Source of the DNA: Idiomarina seosinensis_A | GTDB lineage: Bacteria > Pseudomonadota > Gammaproteobacteria > Enterobacterales > Alteromonadaceae | Reading direction: 5' to 3' | DNA: 64,000 bases | Assembly: GCF_044797955.1 (NCBI RefSeq) | Contig: NZ_CP085211.1 | Span: 2,418,001 to 2,482,000 of the forward strand | Shown here: positions 23,108 through 31,951 of the stretch, one piece after another | Position numbering within the stretch: the stretch's first letter is position 1 | Layout: every line of letters begins with the position of its first letter | The notes under the pieces: model-generated | What the model was told of the DNA's origin: nothing | The model's input: the letters and a program-made list of their open reading frames with translations, nothing else | Database searches by the model: none | Program-made: the position numbers and the translations under genes

Positions 23108-26100
23108 TTAAACGCCTGACGAATTTTTCAGTGCCTTACTAATATCTGCTACTCTGCCACACTGTACTCGGCGTGTAGCACTTTGAGATTTGAAAATCGA
23201 ATCTCCTTTACCTATCAACGCTTCTGCGCCAGATTGTTCGATAATTACCTTACTTTCGTTGTACCCCTTAACTCTGAGGGCAATTTGAGCTGGTAAATTT
23301 GATCTCAAAGAAGTGCTAATAACTTCTGCTGAAGGCTTTTGCGTTGCGACTATTAAATGTATACCTGCTGAGCGTCCTTTCTGGGCTATACGTTTTACCA
23401 CATCCTCGAACTCTTTCTTAAAAGACTTCTCAGCTGTTATATCCGCATACTCGTCTACCACTACAACCATCCAAGGTAGCTTTGTTTCTGAGAACTGATT
23501 AAATGTAGCTAAGTCAGGAATTCGTTGTCGCTTTTCTCGTGTAAGTGCTTTAAATGCAACAAATCTCGACTGCATTTCTTTAACTGCTTTTTGAAGTAAA
23601 TGCATTGCCTCATCTTCAAACATGGCAATATCTTCTTTAACGAACGCTGAATCCTGATACATCTCCATTTCGGTGCCTTTAGGATCTATGAGCAGAAGTT
23701 CAATTTCAGCTTGTTTGTAGAATTTATTCATTCCACATAAAATAGTATGTAGAGCTTCAGACTTACCACTTCCTGTAGTTCCGCCAATCAGCAAATGTGG
23801 CGAATCACTATCCGAAAAATGAATATCTACCCTGGATCCAAATCTATCAATACCAATTGGTACAGTTAATTTAGCAGCCTCAGGCTGGAAATTTATCCAA
23901 AGATCTTCTGAAGTTACAAAATACCTTTCATCTTCACTCTTAGGTACATCAATATTTATCATGCCTCCCCCGATCGAAAAGTGAATTGATTGGTCTTCTT
24001 CAAGCTTCAGATACAGCTTAAGCGCGTCGTGCTTGGCTTCAATTTCCTTTGGATTAGTTCCGGCATATCTAATCCTGTAGAGAAATGATGATGGGCCTTC
24101 AATAACAGCTTGCTCTTCCCATTTAACAGCTTCGATAGGCAGGCTTAACCTCCTGGATAAAATGTCGAGTATTTGCTGATATCTCTTCTTAAGATCAGTC
24201 TCGCTGTCGACATAGCTTTGTTCAGGTTGCCTCGATGGCACTTCTGGCTCAACTGGGTATGTTTTTTCATTATGTGGTAGCTCTTCCTCTTCATTATCAA
24301 TACCCGGGTTGGTTTGCGTATAGTTGGGAGCAGGAGACACTAGGTCACTCCCTTGAAAGTTAGGAAGATAACTTTCAATCAGGGATGAACATATATTACT
24401 CAGCTCCTCCTCAGCTAGTGGTGCATTTTTATTAAATGAATCGACAATTCCCTTCATCCCGATTTTTATTCGCCAGATTCGTGGATCGTCCGTGTCCTGC
24501 TCGACTGAATTGTCAAAATTTCCGGAAGTCACGGTCTGGACCGTAAGTCCTGACAAAAATGTCAGATCATAATCGCCATTTCGAAAGGCTTCTCCTACTA
24601 CAATATCGAATTTCTTTAACTTTTCAGACTCTTCCCCATAACTCGAAACAGCCCTATCACCTGAGTTTCTTATCGCCTTAAGAAGTTGATTTCTCCATAG
24701 CTCAGAATCGTGTTTATGCTCGACTTGTTCACTACTTAAAAAGTTTTCCAATAAGTTCAGTGTAGACTTCACCTGAACAACAGCGTGCTCAACAAAATTT
24801 GGATCTTTGCGAAGCTTACTCTCGAGCACAATCACGCTTACTTTTAGCCTTGTACCAGATGTATCAAAAACAACTTTTAGCATATCGGCTCGAGTTGATG
24901 AATCTCCGCCACTAAACCAATCCTTATAGGAATCTAGTGACAGCCATGCTGTATATCCATTCTCAGGTACTGAGGATTGCAGCTGATCAACAGCTTTTCT
25001 AGCTACAGACAATCCAAGTATTTCTTCGGAAACCCGAGCAACCCCCAATGCATCTAGCGCTAACTCTGGTGTGATCTCACGAGCACTTTCATAAACTCCA
25101 CGAGAAATACATTCCAGAGATTGAGGGCACTTTATACCAGCATCGCTGAAAATAGCTGATAACTTTTTCTCCAGCCGGCTCAGGATAAAATTCTTACCTG
25201 AACTTGACGATACAATTATAGAATAATTCCCGCCCAGCCCAATACCATCCTTAAAAGATATAATTTCGGGCTTGTTTCGCAAAAACTCGAGCTGCTCTCT
25301 CTTTAAGTATCTTTCAGCAGTAATCACCCAATGTGATGATTCATGAAGCACTTCGAATAGCGAAGCATGTTCTTCAAAATTGATTTTCTTTTCATAATAA
25401 TCACATCCGTCACCATCAGAAGATACTGGAGCCAAGTCCTTCTGCCTAGTAACCAGAGTTGACCAAGTGTCTAACAAGTCATCTCTTTTTTCCGGTTTCA
25501 GCAAAACAGAAATTTTGGATCGCCCACTATCTCTTACTGTTACAGGTGCATCATAAAGCGGCTTAAACTTCATTTCGGAGGACAACGCTTCCTCTTTCGC
25601 TACTGCCCTATGAAACTCGTCGCCTCCTTCGAGCAGCTGAGGAATGACTGCGATATCGGTTTCTAAGTCTTTTAGCCGTTTTTTTAATTCTGAAAAATCT
25701 GTCCTAAATTCGAAAAGCCTCAACTCTAAGCTTGGGAACAGAGCGCCATCATGAGCGAACCTGCTCTCGACGTCCGTTTGGTCAAAATGCTCCATCGCGC
25801 TTGCAAAATTACTCTTTAACGTGACTAGGTTCACTGTTACTTTTATTGATGCGAATTCGCCCTTTCTCAGGGAACTTATTAGTTTTGAGCAAAATGATGC
25901 ATCTCGCTTAGAGACAACTGTCAGCGATAATCCATCAACTTTGTGCGGATGATGGTGAAGGTACTGTCTCACTTTGCCACAAACTTCGTTTAATATTGAT
26001 TCAGGCGATATTGTGAAAAAATCATTGGAAGAAGACTCAATTGGAACCATATATTCGCCCCAGCCTTTTTCAGAATGTGATTCATATAGGTTCCCTTTGA

Positions 26101-28249
26101 AATCTACTACTGTAGCTGGTTGCAAAGACCCACTAAGGTTTTCCACCCAAGAAAAATAAAAATCTCCGTTCTCTTCGTTCAGAGGGATCTCTAGGTCAAT
26201 GGATTTGCGAGCCAGATCGTAGGTCGCTCTAAGGTACTCTGCAATCCACTGAGCCTTAACGACGTTGGATGGGAGTACAAATGCACCTTTATTTTTTGAA
26301 ATGACGACATCTGAAGCTATTAGCTGATACGGCTCTTCAATCCAAGAGTCTTGGGGGACGCAGCCTGCTTTTACTTGACTGGAGATATTTTTTACATAGT
26401 CTACGTAATTGTTAATCGTATCAAAATGTAAACCTTCATGAGCAATATCGGTTAGATAATCCTTTCGAATATCTTTATAGTCCTCAATTAAACTTGGGCA
26501 GCTAATTCCTTTAGATAATTCAGAGGAAATAACATCTGCCGGATATCGAAGGCCAGAAGCCACACTTTCGCAAAATTGGGTAATACTCAGGTCTTCAGGA
26601 AAAACTAGATTGTTTAAACTTTCCCTAAAACCAGTTTCTTTAACCAGCCCCCACCATAAGAAAAAGTATTCAGCATCTCCATCTTCAGGAAGCCAAGAGA
26701 AAAATTCTGACCTTGAGACTTCATACTCTTCTCTATCAAGTCTCTCCAAAATTTCGAAACGGATAATTAAACGCTCCCATTTCAGTATTTCTCCCGGCTC
26801 GCCCGCGTCCTCGTCCAATTCAGGAATCTCTCTCAATGTGGTCAAAGAGTCGTCAACTATAACCTCTACCGCTGTATTTGTTTCTACTGAATAGGAAGAA
26901 AGCTCTTTAAGCAATCGGCCATATAGAAAACTGAAAAGTCCAATAGTCGGACAGTTGTCTGATAACCTTTCGTGAGGAACAACTCTTAACTGAAAGGAAG
27001 AGCTTTTATCTCTCCCCCCATTTTCAAAGAGCGTTAAGACCCTAGCTATTTGAATTAACGGATTAAAAAAGCCATGTGACTTTGGAGAAGTAAGCCTCTC
27101 TACGCGTTTTCTGACCTTATTTGTTAACAAGTCTTTTAATGGAAGTATGCCTTCAAGATCTGGCTCCGCCTCTAAAAATGCAGTTGCGGCATCAGTAAAG
27201 CCCGCACTTAAACCTTCTTTCACCTCTAAATTAAGAAACTCATTTTCGCGACTTCTATCACTTTCTAATATTTCTTTATATACCAAATCACCTAGAGAAA
27301 CGCCCTTTGTTTTGGCTGCAAAAACTTGGCTGAATATGAAATATGGAATTTCTGATCTTAATTCATAACTTGGCTCGGAAAGGTACTGACTACATCTTTG
27401 CCGCCAATATTCTTGCTCATTTTGAGAATATTCATAACCGTGTTCATCTAAGAATATTGTGCTTAACGCATTACCTTTCTCTTTCTCAACGTCCAGTTCC
27501 TGAGTGTCTGATTTAGCAAGATCTGCATGTAAAGAGTTCGCTTTTAATCTCGACGCAAATGCCCCCTCTTTTTCATGCCACAACAAATCATTGAACATAT
27601 CCATTTGCGCAAATTGCCCGCCAATAAGCTTTCTTATACTATTTAAATCGGTAGGCGAGCCCGACTTGCCAAGTTCAGAAGTACATGCGTAGACAAACGC
27701 AACAAACTTGGGGGTTGAGATTTCTATTTTTTCGCTTCTGAGGATTGTAGCTATTTCATCGAGACAATCTATTAGCAAGCTGCTAGCGGGTGATATTGAC
27801 CTGCACTCGTCCGCGGAGATGTCTACCAGAAACTTTACTGCTGTATGGTTACGCTCTTTTTCACCAACACTTAATAGGACATCAGAATCCCTTATGGTAT
27901 AGAAGTCTTTTGTACTTTGTGAGTCACTACCCTCCTTGGTTTCAAGATAAACTAACTTCCTGAGGCTCTGGTCATTTCTTGCCAATGTAATGGTGCTATT
28001 TTCTGGTATCCGAAGTTTATCATCACAAACAACATCCGCATCATAAGGAACGCGCAAGTCGATACCTGTAAGCTCACCTCTAACTAATTCTTTCTCGTAT
28101 GCATGTATGAACTCTTGGTACACTTCTCTACTGAAGTTTTTCAGTCTTAGAGTCTGTCGAGACTCACCTGCGTCGTCCAGTCTTAACTTAACTACCTTTA
28201 AACATGTTTTCGCTAACACCCTGGCGACAATGTTATGAGCAATTTTCAT
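23108..28249 (-). CDS. DptH/SspH-like giant protein with C-terminal FtsK/HerA motor
   Basis: A 1713 aa protein. The last 250 residues are an FtsK/SpoIIIE-type motor: Walker A LLIGGTTGSGKSEAL near residue 1486, LLLIDPKGTEME, Walker B WMVVVVDEYADI near 1595, and the sensor block IHLIVATQKPSAEVISTSLR. Residues 1 to about 1350 show no domain I can name; they are mixed alpha/beta with many charged stretches. The start ATG 28249 has a strong AGGAGA site. It is the last gene of a three-gene operon, 2 nt after the 432 aa gene. The best family match I can suggest is DptH (or SspH), the translocase-like part of phosphorothioate-dependent restriction, by size, motor type and gene order. An unrelated uncharacterised defence translocase is the main alternative. 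No stop or frameshift is seen. Confidence 0.6.
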   Translation of the reverse strand: MKIAHNIVARVLAKTCLKVVKLRLDDAGESRQTLRLKNFSREVYQEFIHAYEKELVRGELTGIDLRVPYDADVVCDDKLRIPENSTITLARNDQSLRKLVYLETKEGSDSQSTKDFYTIRDSDVLLSVGEKERNHTAVKFLVDISADECRSISPASSLLIDCLDEIATILRSEKIEISTPKFVAFVYACTSELGKSGSPTDLNSIRKLIGGQFAQMDMFNDLLWHEKEGAFASRLKANSLHADLAKSDTQELDVEKEKGNALSTIFLDEHGYEYSQNEQEYWRQRCSQYLSEPSYELRSEIPYFIFSQVFAAKTKGVSLGDLVYKEILESDRSRENEFLNLEVKEGLSAGFTDAATAFLEAEPDLEGILPLKDLLTNKVRKRVERLTSPKSHGFFNPLIQIARVLTLFENGGRDKSSSFQLRVVPHERLSDNCPTIGLFSFLYGRLLKELSSYSVETNTAVEVIVDDSLTTLREIPELDEDAGEPGEILKWERLIIRFEILERLDREEYEVSRSEFFSWLPEDGDAEYFFLWWGLVKETGFRESLNNLVFPEDLSITQFCESVASGLRYPADVISSELSKGISCPSLIEDYKDIRKDYLTDIAHEGLHFDTINNYVDYVKNISSQVKAGCVPQDSWIEEPYQLIASDVVISKNKGAFVLPSNVVKAQWIAEYLRATYDLARKSIDLEIPLNEENGDFYFSWVENLSGSLQPATVVDFKGNLYESHSEKGWGEYMVPIESSSNDFFTISPESILNEVCGKVRQYLHHHPHKVDGLSLTVVSKRDASFCSKLISSLRKGEFASIKVTVNLVTLKSNFASAMEHFDQTDVESRFAHDGALFPSLELRLFEFRTDFSELKKRLKDLETDIAVIPQLLEGGDEFHRAVAKEEALSSEMKFKPLYDAPVTVRDSGRSKISVLLKPEKRDDLLDTWSTLVTRQKDLAPVSSDGDGCDYYEKKINFEEHASLFEVLHESSHWVITAERYLKREQLEFLRNKPEIISFKDGIGLGGNYSIIVSSSSGKNFILSRLEKKLSAIFSDAGIKCPQSLECISRGVYESAREITPELALDALGVARVSEEILGLSVARKAVDQLQSSVPENGYTAWLSLDSYKDWFSGGDSSTRADMLKVVFDTSGTRLKVSVIVLESKLRKDPNFVEHAVVQVKSTLNLLENFLSSEQVEHKHDSELWRNQLLKAIRNSGDRAVSSYGEESEKLKKFDIVVGEAFRNGDYDLTFLSGLTVQTVTSGNFDNSVEQDTDDPRIWRIKIGMKGIVDSFNKNAPLAEEELSNICSSLIESYLPNFQGSDLVSPAPNYTQTNPGIDNEEEELPHNEKTYPVEPEVPSRQPEQSYVDSETDLKKRYQQILDILSRRLSLPIEAVKWEEQAVIEGPSSFLYRIRYAGTNPKEIEAKHDALKLYLKLEEDQSIHFSIGGGMINIDVPKSEDERYFVTSEDLWINFQPEAAKLTVPIGIDRFGSRVDIHFSDSDSPHLLIGGTTGSGKSEALHTILCGMNKFYKQAEIELLLIDPKGTEMEMYQDSAFVKEDIAMFEDEAMHLLQKAVKEMQSRFVAFKALTREKRQRIPDLATFNQFSETKLPWMVVVVDEYADITAEKSFKKEFEDVVKRIAQKGRSAGIHLIVATQKPSAEVISTSLRSNLPAQIALRVKGYNESKVIIEQSGAEALIGKGDSIFKSQSATRRVQCGRVADISKALKNSSGV

Positions 28250-28251
28250 TC

Positions 28252-29550
28252 TTATCTCCTGAAACTGATCATTTGTGTTGCGTCGGAGTAGGTGGTCAAT
28301 AGACCCGCGGCTTTCATCTGGGTTGCTAGGCCTTTTTCATTTTCCTCGAAAATCGTTCCATCATAATCGTCGAGTAGACCGGCGGATTTTGCAGCTCCTC
28401 GCGACACCACAATGCCGAGATTTAAATAAAGAATTTGATCTACGAACTCGGCAAACGGCATCTCCTCAGTTGCTGGGACCAAGGCTGCTACGATCGTTTC
28501 CAAGGCATTGACTTTAAGTGTGAAGTATCTGTTTCCGGTATATGCGTTAAGTAATCCAACGGCAGACGCCGTGCTTGGGAAAAAACCTCTGATTCTATTT
28601 TTTTGTCCGGCTTTAATTTCTGAAAACTTATCTTTATTGTGGGTGTCGATTGCTTTTTGAATAATGCTAAAAGCATTTTGGAATTGCCTACGAGCCAGCC
28701 GCCTAATCGAGGTGGCTGAAGTTGCACAGTCGCAAACTATCGGACTTAAAAGTTTATTCTCCACTTCACTGCAACTTCTTCGGTATTGCATGATTGATAA
28801 CCAGATGGCCGACCAATTTACTAATGCTTCAACTTTTCCGACCGTAGTTAGTTTCTTGTGCTCGAGAATATTTAGTAGGCCGTCACGATAAACATCTTCA
28901 AAGTTATCTATATTTGCTCTACTACTACTTTCTATTTCATCCGGTTTATCAGCCTCGACCCTTGGACTTTCACTCCTAAAGAATTTCGATAGTCTATCTA
29001 GTGCAGATCCACCAGCTACCGTGTATAGGTTTTTAAAACCAGTGCGGATATTTTCCAAGCGAGAACTGTTTGGGTCGTCTCTTAAAATTTTATGCAAGAG
29101 CGCTCCACCACCGCGCATCCATACTCTTTCAACATTTTCATTGGATTTTTTAATATCCCAATGAATAAGGCTACTAGTGAAAGGGAAGAACGGCTTTCTC
29201 GTCCATCCAGAATCTGTTGTTCGTTTTACATTCGGAGGCTGAATTTGAAGGCTTGCGAAAAGTTTACCTAAAACAACTTCGGCTGACTCACCCTGAAGCA
29301 TATTCCGAAGATTTTGTATCTGACCAGTTCTATCTTTTATTCCATCAAGACCATACGCAAGCTGCCGTGCTTGGTGATGGCCATGCTTTATGGGGGCGGG
29401 TGCTGTAGAAGGTGAAAGCATTTTATCTTCAGGCACCCCGTAAATAAAGTTCAGCAGTTCGACGCCTGCAGAGAAGCCTGCATTGTCAATATCCAGAATT
29501 CCACCATACAGGCCTTTACTTAGTTCAGTTCCTTTTGACATATTTTTCAC
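28252..29550 (-). CDS. DptG-like middle protein of the three-ATPase operon
   Basis: A 432 aa protein without a recognisable catalytic motif. It looks mostly helical, with a short basic stretch (SGWTRKPFFPFTSSLIHWD) and an Arg-rich segment SIRRLARRQFQNAF. It starts at GTG 29550 with the sequence GTGA shared with the stop of the upstream gene; ATG 29541 is an alternative. Position, size and tight coupling between a small and a giant ATPase fit DptG, whose exact job in the DptFGH complex is itself unclear. I do not recognise it from sequence alone. Confidence 0.45.
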   Translation of the reverse strand: MKNMSKGTELSKGLYGGILDIDNAGFSAGVELLNFIYGVPEDKMLSPSTAPAPIKHGHHQARQLAYGLDGIKDRTGQIQNLRNMLQGESAEVVLGKLFASLQIQPPNVKRTTDSGWTRKPFFPFTSSLIHWDIKKSNENVERVWMRGGGALLHKILRDDPNSSRLENIRTGFKNLYTVAGGSALDRLSKFFRSESPRVEADKPDEIESSSRANIDNFEDVYRDGLLNILEHKKLTTVGKVEALVNWSAIWLSIMQYRRSCSEVENKLLSPIVCDCATSATSIRRLARRQFQNAFSIIQKAIDTHNKDKFSEIKAGQKNRIRGFFPSTASAVGLLNAYTGNRYFTLKVNALETIVAALVPATEEMPFAEFVDQILYLNLGIVVSRGAAKSAGLLDDYDGTIFEENEKGLATQMKAAGLLTTYSDATQMISFRR

Positions 29551-31415
29551 TGCCCATCCACGTAAACTATGTTCTTCTCTTCATCCAAAAGAATCTCAAA
29601 GGTCCCCAGTTCGCTGACAACCCGAATATTTTCTTCATCGTTATTTAAGCTCTCAGCCAGCTCCCCAAGAAAGTCTAAAAATCTTCTTATATCGTTTTGA
29701 TAAAAGACAGTGGGCACATGACCGTCAGACGCTCTCATTAAACAGTCAAACATGGAGAGATCCATAATAAGATTTCTTGGCTTTTCATGACGTCTGGGCG
29801 CAATCTCGAGAACAATAGCTCTAGAAAGCCAGTCAACGGAAGTGAAAAGTGCATCGTCACTATCTTTAAGGTCCCACTGCTTTTCGAGTGGATAAAGGTT
29901 GATATTTTGAGGGTGTATTGTTCCTGCTAATATGCCTCCGTTAGCCCCCATTCGGCCAAACGCCGGATCCAATAACTCCAAGGTGTTTTTCGGCTCTCCA
30001 ACTCTAATACCCTGAATATGCCGTAACCCTGCGACCACTCTTGGCTTGAGCTTACCCAACTCGTTTTTATCGACATTTTCACTTATTATTCGATTAAATA
30101 GATCGCCAAAACGGAATCCTAACTTTTCCAATGGATTGTCTTGGAACCCGATGCCATCAAAAAAAGCCCGCCTCCTTAAGGTTTTCACAATTTCACGGGC
30201 GATGGTGGCCTCTTTTGCACGCTCTTTTTTGGAAGACGCTTTCATCAGAACTTGGTCAATACCTTGCGAAGCGTCTATTGATGCCCTTGTCCCTTTATCA
30301 AGTGAAATATTGAACTCGAGGTCTATTTGGTGGGCAGGGAATAGATCTGCTTCATTAATAAGGCGGTCGTCTGTAGAGCGTGTAGCACATACACCGGGAT
30401 CTATTCGACTTAGCTTTGATAGTGTTTTTATGGAGCTGACCTGCTCTTTAGTTAGAGTGCTGGGACGTTCGAATAGCAGGTTATAGAAAGAGTACTGTCT
30501 TGCCCACCCAAACCTTGCCGATTTGGTATGCACTGTCTGACAATCCAAGCCTCCCGTTAACATATAAGCCACCAACATCAACATTTCTCTGATCGTAATT
30601 ACGGTGTCTGCTCGCTCTAATGTCTTAAATAAAAGATTAACTTGTTCTAAGCGTGGAACATTTGTGTTTTTGCCGCGTTCATCAATTAACGCTCGGTTGT
30701 GAAAAATTGGACATCTCTCCTTACTTTCACAGCTCTCACAGTTTTTCCAGCGCCGCATGTCCAACCAAAATTTGAACGCCTTTTTAAACAACGAGTCATC
30801 AACGGATTCGCCAGCTATAGATTGATAATTGAGGTTTACTACATGAATGGAGTCATCAGTTGAACACAGTCCATCCTCAAATGACTTTTCGAACCGGTGA
30901 CGAATAGACTTCCCTAGCGGACCCGCCTCAGATGTTGATAAAGCTGCCCTCAACCTACCTTCGTTGGCACAAAGAACAGTCACTGCAGAGGAATCCGACA
31001 GCGATTCTTCAAGTCTTGCCGCGGCGACCTCCACTGTTAGCTCTGAAAAGTCTTTAAATATGCGGAATTTATTTCTCTGGCCCGTTAAATATGTAGAAAT
31101 CGACTGTTGGCCATCACACTTCTCGTTAATAATTCGCCTTGATTCATCCTCTCTTTCTTGTTTCGGAATATCAGTTCTTAAACAAAAATGCTCGATCAAC
31201 CTGCGGCACAAGTGCGTCTTACCATGTCCTGCATCACCAGTCAGCACAATAGCGTTTGCACCTTCAGAGCAAGCTTTTACCAAGTAGCTGAAAGCTTTCG
31301 TTTCTATGTTGAATGAGTCTGATGAAGAGGCATGCTCTTCATATATCTGATCATGACCGGGGTCGAAAGGAAGGTATCGATTTAATCTCTCTACAAGTTT
31401 ATTAATAGTTGGCAT
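29547..31415 (-). CDS. DptF-like P-loop ATPase with zinc-knuckle motif
   Basis: A P-loop protein of 622 aa from ATG 31415, which has a well placed GGAG; an in-frame TTG at 31481 would give 644 aa but has no good ribosome site. Walker A is IVLTGDAGHGKTHL near residue 63. A Cys cluster CESCESKERCPIFHNR near residue 230 probably binds zinc. The C-terminal 150 residues include ILAGTIHPQNINLYPLEKQW and are not recognised. It is the first gene of the operon F-G-H and is preceded by a likely promoter. The DptF or SspF assignment rests on gene order, ATPase type and size and is tentative: the P-loop differs from the DptF sequences I know of. Confidence 0.5.
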   Translation of the reverse strand: MPTINKLVERLNRYLPFDPGHDQIYEEHASSSDSFNIETKAFSYLVKACSEGANAIVLTGDAGHGKTHLCRRLIEHFCLRTDIPKQEREDESRRIINEKCDGQQSISTYLTGQRNKFRIFKDFSELTVEVAAARLEESLSDSSAVTVLCANEGRLRAALSTSEAGPLGKSIRHRFEKSFEDGLCSTDDSIHVVNLNYQSIAGESVDDSLFKKAFKFWLDMRRWKNCESCESKERCPIFHNRALIDERGKNTNVPRLEQVNLLFKTLERADTVITIREMLMLVAYMLTGGLDCQTVHTKSARFGWARQYSFYNLLFERPSTLTKEQVSSIKTLSKLSRIDPGVCATRSTDDRLINEADLFPAHQIDLEFNISLDKGTRASIDASQGIDQVLMKASSKKERAKEATIAREIVKTLRRRAFFDGIGFQDNPLEKLGFRFGDLFNRIISENVDKNELGKLKPRVVAGLRHIQGIRVGEPKNTLELLDPAFGRMGANGGILAGTIHPQNINLYPLEKQWDLKDSDDALFTSVDWLSRAIVLEIAPRRHEKPRNLIMDLSMFDCLMRASDGHVPTVFYQNDIRRFLDFLGELAESLNNDEENIRVVSELGTFEILLDEEKNIVYVDGQ

Positions 31416-31506
31416 ATCTACTCCATAAATTTGCCGCTCCATTACCATCAATACATCTGATTTTATGAGGGATTTGTTCAAAAGCTCGTTAGTGTTATCA
31501 CATTAA

Positions 31507-31948
31507 CTCTTTGAAAAAGACTTTTCTACTATTATACGCCTGAACCCTGGGCTGAAGTTGCGACTGCAGACGATCCGCTGCGATAACCCGGATATTATGG
31601 TGCCTTTTCAAATGGCTCGGCCTCGGTTTTTCCCATGAAGAAAAAGGTTTTACCCGAAAATACATTACTGACCACAAGATAAGAGAAGCGAAGTTTATCG
31701 TCACTGCGGCTCCCTATAATAAGCCCGCAACCAAATTAATAGCGAACTATGTTTGGCGCGTCGACTCTATTAAAGAAGTCCCAGTGCAAGCGTTAACCGA
31801 GGAAATCACTCGCACTGCGAATAAAAAACGTGATGAAAAATATTTGCTATTCAAAGTCAGTCAGCCATGGCCTTTGGCTCGTCCGATGGCTGCCTTTGAT
31901 CAAGAGCACCATGACTTAAAGTTTATGTCTTTTTCAGAGCTACTATAA
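31507..31948 (+). pseudogene. Frameshifted 3' remnant of an unidentified gene
   Basis: Two frames join to a plausible protein tail. The first (31507-31637) reads FSTIIRLNPGLKLRLQTIRC... to PRFFP and stop; the second (about 31600-31948) reads FSHEEKGFTRKYITDHKIRE, then FIVTAAPYNKPATKLIANYV and ends HHDLKFMSFSELL. A single frameshift near the T run at 31632-31636 would connect them. The 5' end is missing. I do not recognise the family. It fills the gap between the three-gene operon and recD and ends 3 nt before the recD stop. Confidence 0.5.
31531..31560 (-). promoter_or_regulatory. Likely sigma70 promoter of the three-gene operon
   Basis: On the minus strand TATAAT lies at 31536-31531, a perfect -10 box, with a poor -35 candidate CAACTT 18 bp upstream (31560-31555). 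The start would be near 31524, giving a leader of about 110 nt to ATG 31415. It lies inside the degraded gene on the other strand. Confidence 0.45.
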
Positions 31949-31951
31949 GTG

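Noticed and set aside
23108..28249. Giant motor protein as cell-division FtsK
   Set aside because: There are no N-terminal membrane helices and no gamma domain, and it is in an operon with two other non-division genes.
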